Positions 7,526 to 15,823 are shown, counted from the first letter of the stretch. The stretch is 36,193 bases of DNA from Intestinibacillus sp964580155 (GCA_964580155.1 CAZOJP010000020.1:1-36193), one strand, 5' to 3'. Numbers and translations: made by a program. Notes: generated by a model from the sequence alone, not told the origin.

Positions 7526-8014
7526 TTAGAACGGAACGTCGCTGTCATCGTCCGCCAGCTCGCTAAAGTCCGAGCCGCCGGTCGGGAGATCAAATGCAGG
7601 GGCAGGCTGTGCGCCGCCCATATCCGGACGAATCTGTGAACCGCTGTCGTAGCTGCCGTATCCGGAGCCGCCACCGCTGTTTGATTCGCGGGATTTCTTG
7701 GTTTCGCCGAAGGAAACCTCGTCGCAGTTGACCTCGATTGAAACACGCTTGTTGCCGTTTTTGTCTTCCCAGCTACGGGACTGGACGCGGCCCACCACAA
7801 TTGCCATCATACCCTTGGTAAACCACTGCTGTACGAACTCCGCGGTGCGGCTCCATGCGACACAGTCGATGAAGTCGCTCTGGCGTTCGCCGTTGGGACC
7901 CTTGCGGTCGCGATCGATCGCAAGCGTGAACGAGCAGACGGGGGTATTGGACTGGGTGTGGCGCAGCTCGGGATCGCGCGTGAGGCGACCCATCAGAATT
8001 GCCTTGTTCAGCAT
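7526..8014 (-). CDS. ssb: Single-stranded DNA-binding protein
   Basis: A 162-residue SSB that coats single-stranded DNA in replication, repair and recombination. The OB fold occupies about residues 1-105 (MLNKAILMGRLTRDPELRHT at the start). It is followed by a Gly/Ser-rich linker (SGGGSGYGSYDSG) and the acidic tip DDDSDVPF that recruits partner proteins. It lies between rpsF and rpsR, the usual Firmicute order, so it is the housekeeping copy. The ribosome binding site is weak (TAGGAAA), and translation may depend on rpsF, whose stop is 15 bases upstream. Confidence 0.97.
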   Translation of the reverse strand: MLNKAILMGRLTRDPELRHTQSNTPVCSFTLAIDRDRKGPNGERQSDFIDCVAWSRTAEFVQQWFTKGMMAIVVGRVQSRSWEDKNGNKRVSIEVNCDEVSFGETKKSRESNSGGGSGYGSYDSGSQIRPDMGGAQPAPAFDLPTGGSDFSELADDDSDVPF

Positions 8015-8029
8015 TTTCCTACACCAGCC

Positions 8030-8323
8030 TTAGTCTCTGGAAATGATCAGCGAGCGCATGATGCCGTCGGTAATCTTGAAGACACGGTCAAGCTCAGCCG
8101 GGAACTCCGGCTTGGACTCAAACTGTACCAGGGTATAGTAACCCTCGGTCAGGTCGTTGATCGGATAAGCGAAGCGACGCTTGCCCCAATCATCAACAGA
8201 CTCGATCGTACCGTTGGCTTCGATAAGCGCCTTGAACTTGTCCACAACGGAAGCAACTGCTTCCTCACCGAGAGTGGGGTTGACAATGAAGATCGTCTCA
8301 TACCTGCCTGTAATTTTTGCCAT
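8030..8323 (-). CDS. rpsF: 30S ribosomal protein S6
   Basis: A 97-residue S6, partner of S18 on the 30S platform. The conserved start MAKITGRYETIFIVNPTL, the WGKRRFAYPINDLTEGYY segment and the YVLVxF-like strand (YTLVQFESKPEF) are present. The frame is open 16 codons further upstream, but the ATG ending at 8323 has an AAAAGGAGGT site 7 bases before it and gives the family's normal length. First gene of the rpsF-ssb-rpsR operon, which is transcribed from a good SigA promoter just upstream. Confidence 0.96.
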   Translation of the reverse strand: MAKITGRYETIFIVNPTLGEEAVASVVDKFKALIEANGTIESVDDWGKRRFAYPINDLTEGYYTLVQFESKPEFPAELDRVFKITDGIMRSLIISRD

Positions 8324-8383
8324 ATTTAGCACCTCCTTTTGGACTTTGGCCCATGCACATAGCATGAGCAAGGATACCTTTCT

Positions 8384-8411
8384 ATTATATACCGCGCACA
8401 GAAAAAGTCAA
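8384..8411 (-). promoter_or_regulatory. SigA promoter for rpsF-ssb-rpsR
   Basis: On the minus strand TTGACT (8411-8406) and TATAAT (8389-8384) are separated by 16 bases, about 60 bases before rpsF. Confidence 0.88.
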
Positions 8412-8453
8412 GGAATATTTTTAAATTTTTTGCGAGAAAAATCAAAATAAGAA

Positions 8454-8482
8454 TTGACGAACACGAAAAGATGTGATAAACT
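8454..8482 (+). promoter_or_regulatory. Promoter for tRNA-Thr
   Basis: TTGACG at 8454-8459 and TAAACT at 8477-8482 with a 17-base spacer, 30 bases before the tRNA. The -10 matches only 4 of 6 consensus positions. Confidence 0.65.
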
Positions 8483-8512
8483 AATTAAGTCGACGGCGAA
8501 AGCTCGAGATGT

Positions 8513-8588
8513 GCTGGTGTGGCTCAGTTGGTAGAGCAGCGCATTCGTAATGCGCAGGTCATCGGTTCGAGTCCGATCACCAGCTCCA
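8513..8588 (+). tRNA. tRNA-Thr (anticodon CGT)
   Basis: A complete 76-base cloverleaf. The acceptor stem GCTGGTG (8513-8519) pairs with CACCAGC (8578-8584), the D arm has GGCTCAGTTGGTAGAGC, the anticodon stem GCGCA/TGCGC flanks the loop TTCGTAA, and the T arm ATCGG/CCGAT holds TTCGAGT. The anticodon CGT at 8546-8548 reads the threonine codon ACG, fitting a GC-rich genome. CCA is encoded (8586-8588). It has its own promoter and terminator and is divergent from rpsF. Confidence 0.96.
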
Positions 8589-8625
8589 AAGGATCTTCTA
8601 ATTTCGGTTAGAAGATCCTTTTTTT
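8588..8625 (+). terminator. Intrinsic terminator of tRNA-Thr
   Basis: A 14-bp stem (AAAGGATCTTCTAA at 8588-8601 with its complement at 8608-8621) with loop TTTCGG and a T run to 8625. Confidence 0.93.
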
Positions 8626-8921
8626 GTTTTATAAAGCAAGTGCTTTGCACATCTCACAAACACCGATCGTCGGTGCGAAACGGCGCTGCCCTCCGGGCGC
8701 ATGCGCGTAGAATCTCGGGACAAAATCGCGGCAACACTCGGCTTTCGTCATAAAAGGCATCTCGGCCTTGTGTGTTGCAAGGCTTGGCCGGTTATCCGCC
8801 GCAGCGCATACGAGCCCAATGCCTTGGTACGCCGAAACAATGCAAGCATGGCATTGCGGTCACTCAGGATGAACGCTTATTGGATGAGCATGATCGGTTT
8901 GTCTTCGTGTATCACAAAAAT
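8626..8921. other. Intergenic stretch with no gene recognised
   Basis: The 296 bases between the tRNA terminator and the end of the broken araC gene hold no frame with a ribosome binding site or recognisable protein. The only structure seen is a loose inverted repeat, CAATGCC (8819-8825) against GGCATTG (8851-8857), without a T run. Confidence 0.5.
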
Positions 8922-9780
8922 TTACGATTTCCACATCGTGCGAAATTGCAAGGGTGTCATGCCCGTTGCCTTGCGAAATGCCATCACAAAATGGGAGGTG
9001 CTGCAAAATCCGCAGGACGAAGCAATGGTTTCCACGCTGTCCGAGGTGGTCGTGAGCGACGCTTTTGCGGCGCGGATACGGGAGCTTTGCCACATACTGA
9101 TGCGGTGTCATCGCCAGATGCTGTTTGAATTTTCGCAGAAAGTAGCATTCGCTCAGTGCGGCGCGCCGCGCCAGCTGCGGAACAGAAACCGAGGCATCGC
9201 CGTAATGCGCATCGATATAGGTCGCCGCATCCATAATGGACTGCTCAATTGCATCGACTTCCTTTTGCTTCGGTGTTGCAGTTAACAGTGCGAGCATTTG
9301 ATGGACCGAGACCGAAAGAAGATGAGGATTTTGCTGCTTTTGCTGCATCGATTGTAAAATATCGGTGCAGCATTTTTGTATTTCGGCGTGGTATGCCGCC
9401 GCGTCGATTAAAAAACCATGCGTTTCGTGGAGCAATGCGGTATATGCTTCGCTGCTGCTGCCGGCGAAGTGAAACCACCGCATGCGCAAATCGGGCGTAG
9501 CGGCATAGTACGTGCTGGGGCGCCGGCAATCGAGCAGCACCAGTGTACCGGCAGTTGCGGTTTGAACCTGCCCGTCGCATTCCACGGTTAATGCACCTGC
9601 ATCAATTAAAATAAACTGGCTCACATCTAAATAAACCCGGCTGAAAATGTAATGTTCATCGCAGTGGTAAATTCCCGCAAGCGGCACAAAAAATAAATTT
9701 GCCGCGGCAAAGTCATCTGCATCGCAATAGAAACGCATAGAATCCGGCAAAACACCGATACCTTTTTCATAATCCTGCAA
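8922..9780 (-). pseudogene. AraC-family transcriptional regulator, frameshifted between its two HTH motifs
   Basis: Read with one correction this is a 285-residue AraC regulator: an N-terminal cupin-like ligand domain (about residues 1-150) and a C-terminal double helix-turn-helix. The first HTH (SVPQLARRAALSECYFLRKF) and the linker TPHQYVAKL are in one frame. The second HTH (SVETIASSCGFCSTSHFVMA) and the end (ATGMTPLQFRTMWKS, then stop at 8922) are in another. The shift fits one extra C in a CCC run (GGG at 9080-9082 on the plus strand); removing it restores LRIRAAKASL. As it stands the frame runs on with unrelated residues to 8860. The TTG at 9780 has an AGGAGG site 8 bases upstream. It probably regulated the divergent oxidoreductase/inositol genes. 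A sequencing error is possible. Confidence 0.85.
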
Positions 9781-9824
9781 TATAAGGCCTCCTGCTGATG
9801 TGTATTGTTTTTTGATACTTCTGT

Positions 9825-9854
9825 ATAATAATTTGTAGTGATTTCCAAATACAA
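9825..9854 (-). promoter_or_regulatory. Possible promoter for the araC-type gene
   Basis: On the minus strand TTGTAT (9854-9849) and TATTAT (9830-9825) with an 18-base spacer, 45 bases before the TTG start. Confidence 0.4.
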
Positions 9855-9954
9855 ATGGTATAGGATAAAGATGTTGGAAAGAAAAGTGCAAACAAAATTA
9901 AAAATATAGCGAAGAATAAAGCAAAGCCCACATCTAAAACCACTTATTTTCAAT

Positions 9955-9974
9955 AAAAAGCCCGATGGCTTTTT
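9955..9974. promoter_or_regulatory. Terminator-like hairpin in the araC/oxidoreductase divergent region
   Basis: AAAAAGCC (9955-9962) pairs perfectly with GGCTTTTT (9967-9974) around CGAT, giving a short hairpin with A and T flanks. No complete gene ends here, so it may be an attenuator, an operator or a remnant. The surrounding 9781-10045 is strikingly AT-rich compared with its neighbours. Confidence 0.4.
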
Positions 9975-10045
9975 AAAAGCGTCATCATGCAAAATATTGT
10001 TTTTTGTTATTTTATTATATATACAGTTGCAGGAGGAAGTCAACA

Positions 10046-11173
10046 ATGAAAGAAATCAAAATCGGTCTGATCGGCGCAGGATGGATGGGAAAGGCGCACA
10101 CCACAGCGTTTCACAATGCAAAGATGATCTTTGGCGATGATATGCCGGTGTTTGCCCTGGTTTCTGATGTGAGCGAGGAAGCGGTAGCAAAGTTTGCGCA
10201 AGAGATGGGCTATGCGCGCCACACAACAAACTGGGAAGAGGTGGTGACCGATCCGGACATCGATCTGGTTGACGTGGCAACCCCGAACTGCATGCACTAC
10301 GAAATGGTGAAGGCCGCGCTTGAAAACGGCAAGCATGTTTTCTGCGAAAAGCCGCTTAGCCTGTCCGCGGAGCAGTCCCGCACTCTGGCGGATCTTGCGC
10401 AGGAAAAAGGCGTTGTGAATTACTGCGGCTTCTCCAACATTATGAACCCGGCAAATCAGTATGTGAAGGAGCTGGTGCAGTCGGGCCGGCTCGGCAAGAT
10501 CATGCGTGTGCACGCAACCTACGACCAGGATATGCTGCTTGATCCGTCGATTCCGATTGCGTGGCGCCACATCAACAAGCTGGCAGGCTCGGGCGCTCTG
10601 GGTGACCTATGCAGCCATCTGCTGAGCGTGTCCCAGATGATTTTGGGGGATATGGAGGCGGTCACTGCGGTGCAGTCGATTGTCATTCCGGAACGTCCGC
10701 TGAAGGCCGGCTCTACCGAAATGGGCAAGGTTGAAAACGATGACCTCATCACCTTCCTCATCAAGTATAAAAACGGTGCAATCGGTGATTTTTCGTCCTC
10801 GCGCGTCGCAACCGGACGCAAGAACTACTTCTATTATGAAATTCAGGGCACAGAGGGCACCGTGGTTTATGATCTGGAGCGCATGGGCGAGGTTCAGGTG
10901 TACTTCAAGAGCGATGCAGACGTTGACAATGGCAGAGACTGCGGCTTCCGCACCGTGCTGCTCAATCCGCAGCATGAAGGCTTCAAGTGGTTCCAGCCGG
11001 CAGGCGGCATCGCAATCGCGTTTGATGATATGAAGACCTTGCAGGCGCACACGCTGATGCAGGCCATGCACGGCGGCGACTATCTCTGCGATTTTGAGAT
11101 GGGTGCCAAGGTGGACGGCATCATTGGTGCGGTGCTCCAGTCGGTGCGGTCTGAAAAGTGGGAAAAGTGCTGA
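10046..11173 (+). CDS. Gfo/Idh/MocA family NAD(P)-dependent oxidoreductase
   Basis: A 375-residue sugar or inositol dehydrogenase-like protein. The Rossmann motif GLIGAGWMGKAH is at residues 6-17. The EKP cofactor motif (VFCEKPLSLS) is near residue 100, and the substrate-side GALGDLCSHL segment with the catalytic Asp and His is near residue 188. The substrate cannot be read from the sequence. Relatives act on inositols, scyllo-inosose, or glycosides oxidised at C3 (as in C-glycoside breakdown by gut bacteria). AGGAGG 9 bases before the ATG fixes the start; the frame is open 14 codons further. First gene of a four-gene unit with spacings of 13-16 bases, divergent from an AraC regulator. Confidence 0.9.
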   Translation: MKEIKIGLIGAGWMGKAHTTAFHNAKMIFGDDMPVFALVSDVSEEAVAKFAQEMGYARHTTNWEEVVTDPDIDLVDVATPNCMHYEMVKAALENGKHVFCEKPLSLSAEQSRTLADLAQEKGVVNYCGFSNIMNPANQYVKELVQSGRLGKIMRVHATYDQDMLLDPSIPIAWRHINKLAGSGALGDLCSHLLSVSQMILGDMEAVTAVQSIVIPERPLKAGSTEMGKVENDDLITFLIKYKNGAIGDFSSSRVATGRKNYFYYEIQGTEGTVVYDLERMGEVQVYFKSDADVDNGRDCGFRTVLLNPQHEGFKWFQPAGGIAIAFDDMKTLQAHTLMQAMHGGDYLCDFEMGAKVDGIIGAVLQSVRSEKWEKC

Positions 11174-11189
11174 AAGGGCGGGTGAACTC

Positions 11190-12080
11190 ATGTTTAACAA
11201 TGTGAAACTCGGCATTGCGCCGATTGGCTGGACCAACGATGATATGCCGCAGCTTGGCGGAGATCTCACCTTCGAGCAGATGATTTCCGAAGCGGCGCTG
11301 GCAGGCTTTCAAGGCACGGAGGTCGGCGGCAAATTCCCGACGGATCCGGCGGCACTGAATCAGGCGCTGGATTTGCGCGGCATCAAAATCGCCTCGCAGT
11401 GGTTTTCCTCCTTCCTGTGCTCGACCTCGTACGAGGAAAATGAACAGGCATTTTGCGCGCAGCTTGATTTTCTTGAGCAGGTCGGTGCGCGGCGCATCAA
11501 CGTCTGCGAATTGACGCGCTGCCTGTTCGCCGAGGAATGCTCGATGTTCGGAGAGCATAAGCCGATTGCCTCCGACGAAGAGTGGAAAAAGCTCTGCACA
11601 GGCCTGGATAAGCTCGGCAAAATTGCGGCAGACCGCGGCTTTAAGCTGTGCTTTCACCACCACATGGCAACCGTGGTACAAACCTTCGAGGAGACCAAGA
11701 GGCTGCTGGATCACACGGATCCGCGCTATGTACATCTGTGCTTTGACACCGGCCATTTCACCTTTGCGGGCGAGGATGCGGTCAAGGCTGCGCAGACCTT
11801 TGGCAGCCGCATTGGACATGTGCATCTCAAGGATATTCGTCCGGATAAAATGCAGCAGGCGCATGAGGAGGGCTTTAAGTTCCGCAAAGCCGTGCTGGAA
11901 GGCTGCTTTACCATTCCCGGAGATGGCTGCGTGGATTATCCGGGTGTCTTTGCGGCACTCGATGCCGCGCACTATGAGGGCTGGTTCATTGTGGAGGCCG
12001 AGCAGGATCCTGCAAAGGCAAATCCGTTTGCCTATGCAAAAATGGCACGGGAATACATCCGCAAAACGGCTTCGATTTAA
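11190..12080 (+). CDS. iolE: Myo-inosose-2 dehydratase (IolE-like)
   Basis: A 296-residue TIM-barrel protein of the AP-endonuclease 2/xylose-isomerase-like superfamily. The N-terminal LGIAPIGWTNDDMPQLGG is the hallmark of IolE, which dehydrates 2-keto-myo-inositol to a diketone in inositol breakdown. Metal and substrate-site segments are present: FKLCFHHHMAT near residue 158, CFDTGHFTFAG near 188, GHVHLKDI near 213 and IVEAEQDP near 275. The second His-rich segment reads HHHMAT where HHHMGT is usual. The ATG at 11190 follows a GGGCGGG site and gives the family start; the frame is open further upstream inside the preceding gene. It lies between two Gfo/Idh/MocA genes, which supports inositol or a related polyol as substrate. 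Confidence 0.87.
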   Translation: MFNNVKLGIAPIGWTNDDMPQLGGDLTFEQMISEAALAGFQGTEVGGKFPTDPAALNQALDLRGIKIASQWFSSFLCSTSYEENEQAFCAQLDFLEQVGARRINVCELTRCLFAEECSMFGEHKPIASDEEWKKLCTGLDKLGKIAADRGFKLCFHHHMATVVQTFEETKRLLDHTDPRYVHLCFDTGHFTFAGEDAVKAAQTFGSRIGHVHLKDIRPDKMQQAHEEGFKFRKAVLEGCFTIPGDGCVDYPGVFAALDAAHYEGWFIVEAEQDPAKANPFAYAKMAREYIRKTASI

Positions 12081-12094
12081 GGGGGGCTTTACAT

Positions 12095-13099
12095 ATGAAA
12101 CAGATTCATTTCGGCATTGTCGGCGTGGGCAGCATGGGACAGATGCACTTGCAAAGCTTGCAGCGCAATCCGCACGCGGTTGTAACCGCGGTTTGCGCAC
12201 GCACGAAGAGCAAGGTGACGGCTGTGCAGGAGAAATACGGCATTGCGTACGGCTATACCTCGGTAGAGGAAATGCTTCAGAATCCGGAAATCGAGGCTGT
12301 CATTGTGGCAACAGGTGCGGATGCGCATAAGGAAGCCTGCATTGCGGCATGCCGGGCGAAAAAGCATGTGTTCTGCGAGAAACCGCTGGCGAAAACATTG
12401 GAAGACTGCGCGGAGATCGAAAAAGCCGCGGCAGAGAACACCGGAAAGTGCTTTACGGTCGGCTTTATGCGCCGCTTTGACCCTTCCTACGCGGAAGCAA
12501 AGCGCAAGATCCGCGAGGGCGCGATCGGCACGCCGATTTTATTTAAGGGCGTCAGTCTGGATCCGGCATCCGTGCTGGACGCGCACCTGGAGGGGGTCAA
12601 GAAGGGGATCTATGTCCCTTGGTTTATCGAGATGGGCAGCCACGACACGGACTTGGCGCGCTGGTTTCTGGAGGGTGACCCTGTCGCGTCCTTTGCAACA
12701 GGCGATGCCTATGTCTGCAAGGGCTTGGCCGACTATCATGACTATGACAACGGATTTTCCCTCACGAAATTCGACAACAACACGACGGCCTATATTCAGG
12801 TCGGGCGCACGGCGACCTGCAGCCATGTGGAAAGTGAAATCGTCGGCACCAAGGGCACCTTGCGCATAAACTCGGTGCCGCGCAAAAATTATCTTTCTGC
12901 ATTTACACCCGAGGGCTATCTCGAAGAATGCCAAGAGAGCTTTTTAAACCGCTGGGGCGAAGCCTTTGCGGCAGAAATCGACGATTTTGTAGACTGCGTG
13001 GAGACGGGCAGAACGCCGGAAACAACGGCGCATGATGGCACCATGAGCTTGCCCTACTGCCTGCAGCTGCATCAGGCGTATTTGGACGGAAAAAAGTAA
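12095..13099 (+). CDS. Gfo/Idh/MocA family oxidoreductase (inositol dehydrogenase-like)
   Basis: A 334-residue dehydrogenase with the Rossmann motif GIVGVGSMGQMH at residues 7-18. The motif VFCEKPLAKT is near residue 92, GFMRRFDPSY near 127, and the catalytic-site segment EMGSHDTDLARWF near 182, with Asp and His as in IolG-type enzymes. It is less like classical IolG than the next gene, so it may act on another inositol isomer or on a keto-inositol. A GGGGGG site precedes the ATG, 14 bases after iolE. Cytoplasmic; a member of the same transcript as its neighbours. Confidence 0.88.
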   Translation: MKQIHFGIVGVGSMGQMHLQSLQRNPHAVVTAVCARTKSKVTAVQEKYGIAYGYTSVEEMLQNPEIEAVIVATGADAHKEACIAACRAKKHVFCEKPLAKTLEDCAEIEKAAAENTGKCFTVGFMRRFDPSYAEAKRKIREGAIGTPILFKGVSLDPASVLDAHLEGVKKGIYVPWFIEMGSHDTDLARWFLEGDPVASFATGDAYVCKGLADYHDYDNGFSLTKFDNNTTAYIQVGRTATCSHVESEIVGTKGTLRINSVPRKNYLSAFTPEGYLEECQESFLNRWGEAFAAEIDDFVDCVETGRTPETTAHDGTMSLPYCLQLHQAYLDGKK

Positions 13100-13112
13100 G
13101 GGAGAACTTGTG

Positions 13113-14102
13113 ATGAATACAAAGAAAATTCGCGTCGGCGTGCTGGGCGCAGGCGGTAATATCGGTTCCACCCATGCGGAAAATCTGGCATTGCGCGTCG
13201 ATGGTGCAACGCTGGCCGCGGTATACGATTTGAATGTGGGAAAAGTAAACGTCATTGCGCAAAAGTACGGCGCGGCGGTTATGGAAAGCGCGGAGGCGCT
13301 GATTGCCTCGCCGGAGGTGGACGCGGTGCTCGTCGCTTCGTGGGATGGCACGCATGCACAGCTTGTGCGGCAGTGCATCGCCGCCGGCAAGCCGGTGTTC
13401 TGCGAAAAGCCGCTTGCAATCACGCTCACAGACGCAAAGGCTGTCTTGGATGCGGCGGGAAAGGCCGAGAGCGATCTGGTTCAGGTCGGGTTTATGCGCC
13501 GCTTTGATCCGGATTACATCAAGATGAAGCAAATTTTGGATTCGGGCGAATTGGGCGCACCTCTGATGATGCACTGCATCAGCCGCACGCGCTGCCATCC
13601 GGCAGAGCACACCACGGAGCAGCATATTACCAATATTGTAATCCACGAAATTGATATTTGCCGCTGGCTGCTGGGTGAAAATATGAGCGAGGTCTCGGTG
13701 CGTTTTCCGCGCTCCACCTGCTTTGCAGGGCCGGCGCTGAAGGATCCGCAGATGGTCATGATGCAGTCTGAGAGCGGCGTGCTGATCGATGTGGAGGTGT
13801 CCGGAAACAGCTACTACGGATACGAAATCCTGTGCGAGCTGGTCTGCGAAAAGGGCACAATTCGCTTGCCGGTTGCCGCAGAACCGATTGTGCGCTCGTA
13901 CTTACAGTGCGGACAGGCGATTCCCGAAGATTGGACGGCGCGCTTTGTCACGGCCTATCAGCAGGAGCTGCAGCACTGGGTCAACTATCTGCGCGGCTTG
14001 ACCGCGAAGCCCGGACCCGGCGTGCAGGACGGGTATGAGGCCTGCGTGATTTCGGAAGCGATGATTCAGGCGCAAAAAACAGGCATGTGGGAAAAAGTAT
14101 AA
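13113..14102 (+). CDS. iolG: Inositol 2-dehydrogenase (IolG-like)
   Basis: A 329-residue NAD-dependent enzyme of the Gfo/Idh/MocA family that oxidises myo-inositol to 2-keto-myo-inositol. Features shared with Bacillus IolG are visible in order: GVLGAGGNIGSTH, VFCEKPLAIT near residue 97, VQVGFMRRFDPDY near 130, the catalytic VIHEIDICRWLLG near 177, ALKDPQ near 210 and YGYEILCELV near 232. The ATG at 13113 is 8 bases after AAGGGAG; the GTG one codon earlier is possible but closer to that site. Its product is the substrate expected for the IolE-like enzyme two genes upstream. Last gene of the cluster, followed by a terminator. Confidence 0.87.
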   Translation: MNTKKIRVGVLGAGGNIGSTHAENLALRVDGATLAAVYDLNVGKVNVIAQKYGAAVMESAEALIASPEVDAVLVASWDGTHAQLVRQCIAAGKPVFCEKPLAITLTDAKAVLDAAGKAESDLVQVGFMRRFDPDYIKMKQILDSGELGAPLMMHCISRTRCHPAEHTTEQHITNIVIHEIDICRWLLGENMSEVSVRFPRSTCFAGPALKDPQMVMMQSESGVLIDVEVSGNSYYGYEILCELVCEKGTIRLPVAAEPIVRSYLQCGQAIPEDWTARFVTAYQQELQHWVNYLRGLTAKPGPGVQDGYEACVISEAMIQAQKTGMWEKV

Positions 14103-14136
14103 CGGCTTGCAAGGTCTTTTGAACCCGAACGCAAAG

Positions 14137-14172
14137 AAAGCCTGCGTGATGCTTGGGCATCACGCAGGCTTT
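14137..14172. terminator. Bidirectional terminator between iolG and the ABC-F gene
   Basis: A perfect 16-bp stem (14137-14152 with 14157-14172) around TTGG, lying between two convergent genes. The T runs on each side are short (TTT on the plus side, TTTCTTT on the minus side). Confidence 0.85.
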
Positions 14173-14186
14173 GCGCCGTTGCGGCG

Positions 14187-15788
14187 TTATTTGCGATAGG
14201 TTTCCTTAAAGGAGAGGAACTCGTCATAGGTGCAGGGCTTGTCGAGCACACCCTCCGGGCGGATTTCGATGATGCGCGTTGCGATGGTCTGCAGGAACTC
14301 ATGGTCGTGCGAGGCGAACAGGATGTTGCCCTTGAAGTCGATCATGCCGTTGTTGACCGCGGTGATGGATTCGAGGTCGAGGTGGTTCGTCGGCTGGTCG
14401 ACGACGAGCACGTTCGAGCCGAACAGCATCATGCGCGCGAGCATCATGCGCACTTTTTCGCCGCCCGAAAGCACGTCGACCGACTTGTACACATCGTCGC
14501 CCGAGAACAGCATGCGGCCGAGGAAGGAGCGCAGCGTGGATTCGAGCGTGTCCTTGGAGTAGGGCGCGAGCCAGTCGAGCATGTTTTCCTTGTGGTCGTT
14601 GAAATAGGCCGAGTTGTCCTTGGGGAAGTAGGACTGCGAGGTGGTCTGCCCCCACTTGAGGGTGCCCTCGTCCGGCTCCAGCTCGCCCATGAGAATCTGG
14701 AAGAGCGTCGTCGTCGCAAGCTCGTTGTCCGCAAGGAAGCCGATTTTGTCGCCCTTGGACACGATGAAGGACACGTCGCTGAGCACTTTTTCGCCGTCGA
14801 TGGTTTTGGAGATGCCCTTGACCTCCAGAATGTCGCGGCCCGCTTCGCGGTCCATCGTAAAGCCGACCCACGGATAGCGGCGGCTGGACGCGGGCAGCTC
14901 GTCAACGGACAGCTTGTCGATGAGCTTGCGGCGGCTGGTCGCCTGACGCGCCTTGGACTTGTTCGCGGAAAAGCGCTGAATAAAGCTTTGCAGCTCTTTG
15001 ATCTTGTCCTCGTTTTTCTTGTTCTGGTCGCGGAGCATGCGCTGTGTCATCTGGCTTGCTTCATACCAGAATTCGTAGTTGCCGACGTAGACCTGCACCT
15101 TGCCAAAGTCGATGTCGACGATGTGGGTGCAAACGTTGTTGAGAAAGTGGCGGTCGTGCGAAACGACGATGACCGTGCCGAGGAAGTCGAACAGGAAATC
15201 CTCCAGCCAGTGGATGGATTGCACGTCCAGATGGTTCGTCGGCTCGTCGAGCAGGATGATGTCGGGCTTGCCGAACAGCGCCTGCGCGAGCAGAATTTTG
15301 ACCTTTTCGCTGTCGCCGAGCGTGCGCATTTGACGATAGAGCAGGTCGCTTGAAGACAGCCCCAGTCCCTCCAGCAGCTGACCTGCCTCGGTGTCGGCGT
15401 TCCAGCCGTCCATTTCGGCAAACTCCGCTTCAAGGTCGGCGGCGCGGTTGCCGTCCTCCTCGGTGAAGGGATCCTTGGCGTAGAGCGCGTCCTTTTCCTG
15501 CATGATTTGATACAGGCGCTGGTTGCCCTGGATGATCGTGTCCAGCACGGTGAAGTCATCGAACGCGAAGTGATCCTGACGCAGCACCGACATGCGCGTA
15601 TCGGGCTTGATGGATACGTCGCCGGTCGTGGAGTCGAGGTCGCCCGACAGCACGCGCAGGAAGGTGGACTTGCCCGCGCCGTTTGCACCGATCACGCCGT
15701 AGCAGTTGCCCTCGGTGAATTTGATATTGACGTCTTTGAAGAGCGGCTCGCCGCTGAAGTTGACGCTGAGATTGGATACCGTAATCAT
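14187..15788 (-). CDS. ABC-F family ATPase (YbiT/YkpA-like), second ATP site degenerate
   Basis: A 533-residue tandem ATPase without membrane domains, of the ABC-F group that binds the ribosomal E site. The first half has Walker A GANGAGKST near residue 34 and Walker B IILLDEPTNHLD near 180. The linker with the basic coiled region (KIKELQSFIQRFSANKSKA) lies near residue 260. In the second half the Walker A position reads LADNELATTT, without the Lys, and the Walker B reads VVDQPTNHLD, with Gln for the catalytic Glu. The first signature is LGDSEKV instead of LSGGEKV; the second is intact (LSGGEKVRM). Similar changes occur in Firmicute YbiT-like proteins, so they may be a subfamily trait. A GGAGG site precedes the ATG. 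Confidence 0.93.
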   Translation of the reverse strand: MITVSNLSVNFSGEPLFKDVNIKFTEGNCYGVIGANGAGKSTFLRVLSGDLDSTTGDVSIKPDTRMSVLRQDHFAFDDFTVLDTIIQGNQRLYQIMQEKDALYAKDPFTEEDGNRAADLEAEFAEMDGWNADTEAGQLLEGLGLSSSDLLYRQMRTLGDSEKVKILLAQALFGKPDIILLDEPTNHLDVQSIHWLEDFLFDFLGTVIVVSHDRHFLNNVCTHIVDIDFGKVQVYVGNYEFWYEASQMTQRMLRDQNKKNEDKIKELQSFIQRFSANKSKARQATSRRKLIDKLSVDELPASSRRYPWVGFTMDREAGRDILEVKGISKTIDGEKVLSDVSFIVSKGDKIGFLADNELATTTLFQILMGELEPDEGTLKWGQTTSQSYFPKDNSAYFNDHKENMLDWLAPYSKDTLESTLRSFLGRMLFSGDDVYKSVDVLSGGEKVRMMLARMMLFGSNVLVVDQPTNHLDLESITAVNNGMIDFKGNILFASHDHEFLQTIATRIIEIRPEGVLDKPCTYDEFLSFKETYRK

Positions 15789-15823
15789 TGGAAATACCTC
15801 CGTCGCATTTTCAATCAGTTATC

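Noticed and set aside
8513..14102. tRNA-Thr as an attachment site for an integrated island (araC to iolG)
   Set aside because: No integrase and no repeat of the tRNA 3' end was found near 14100-14190.
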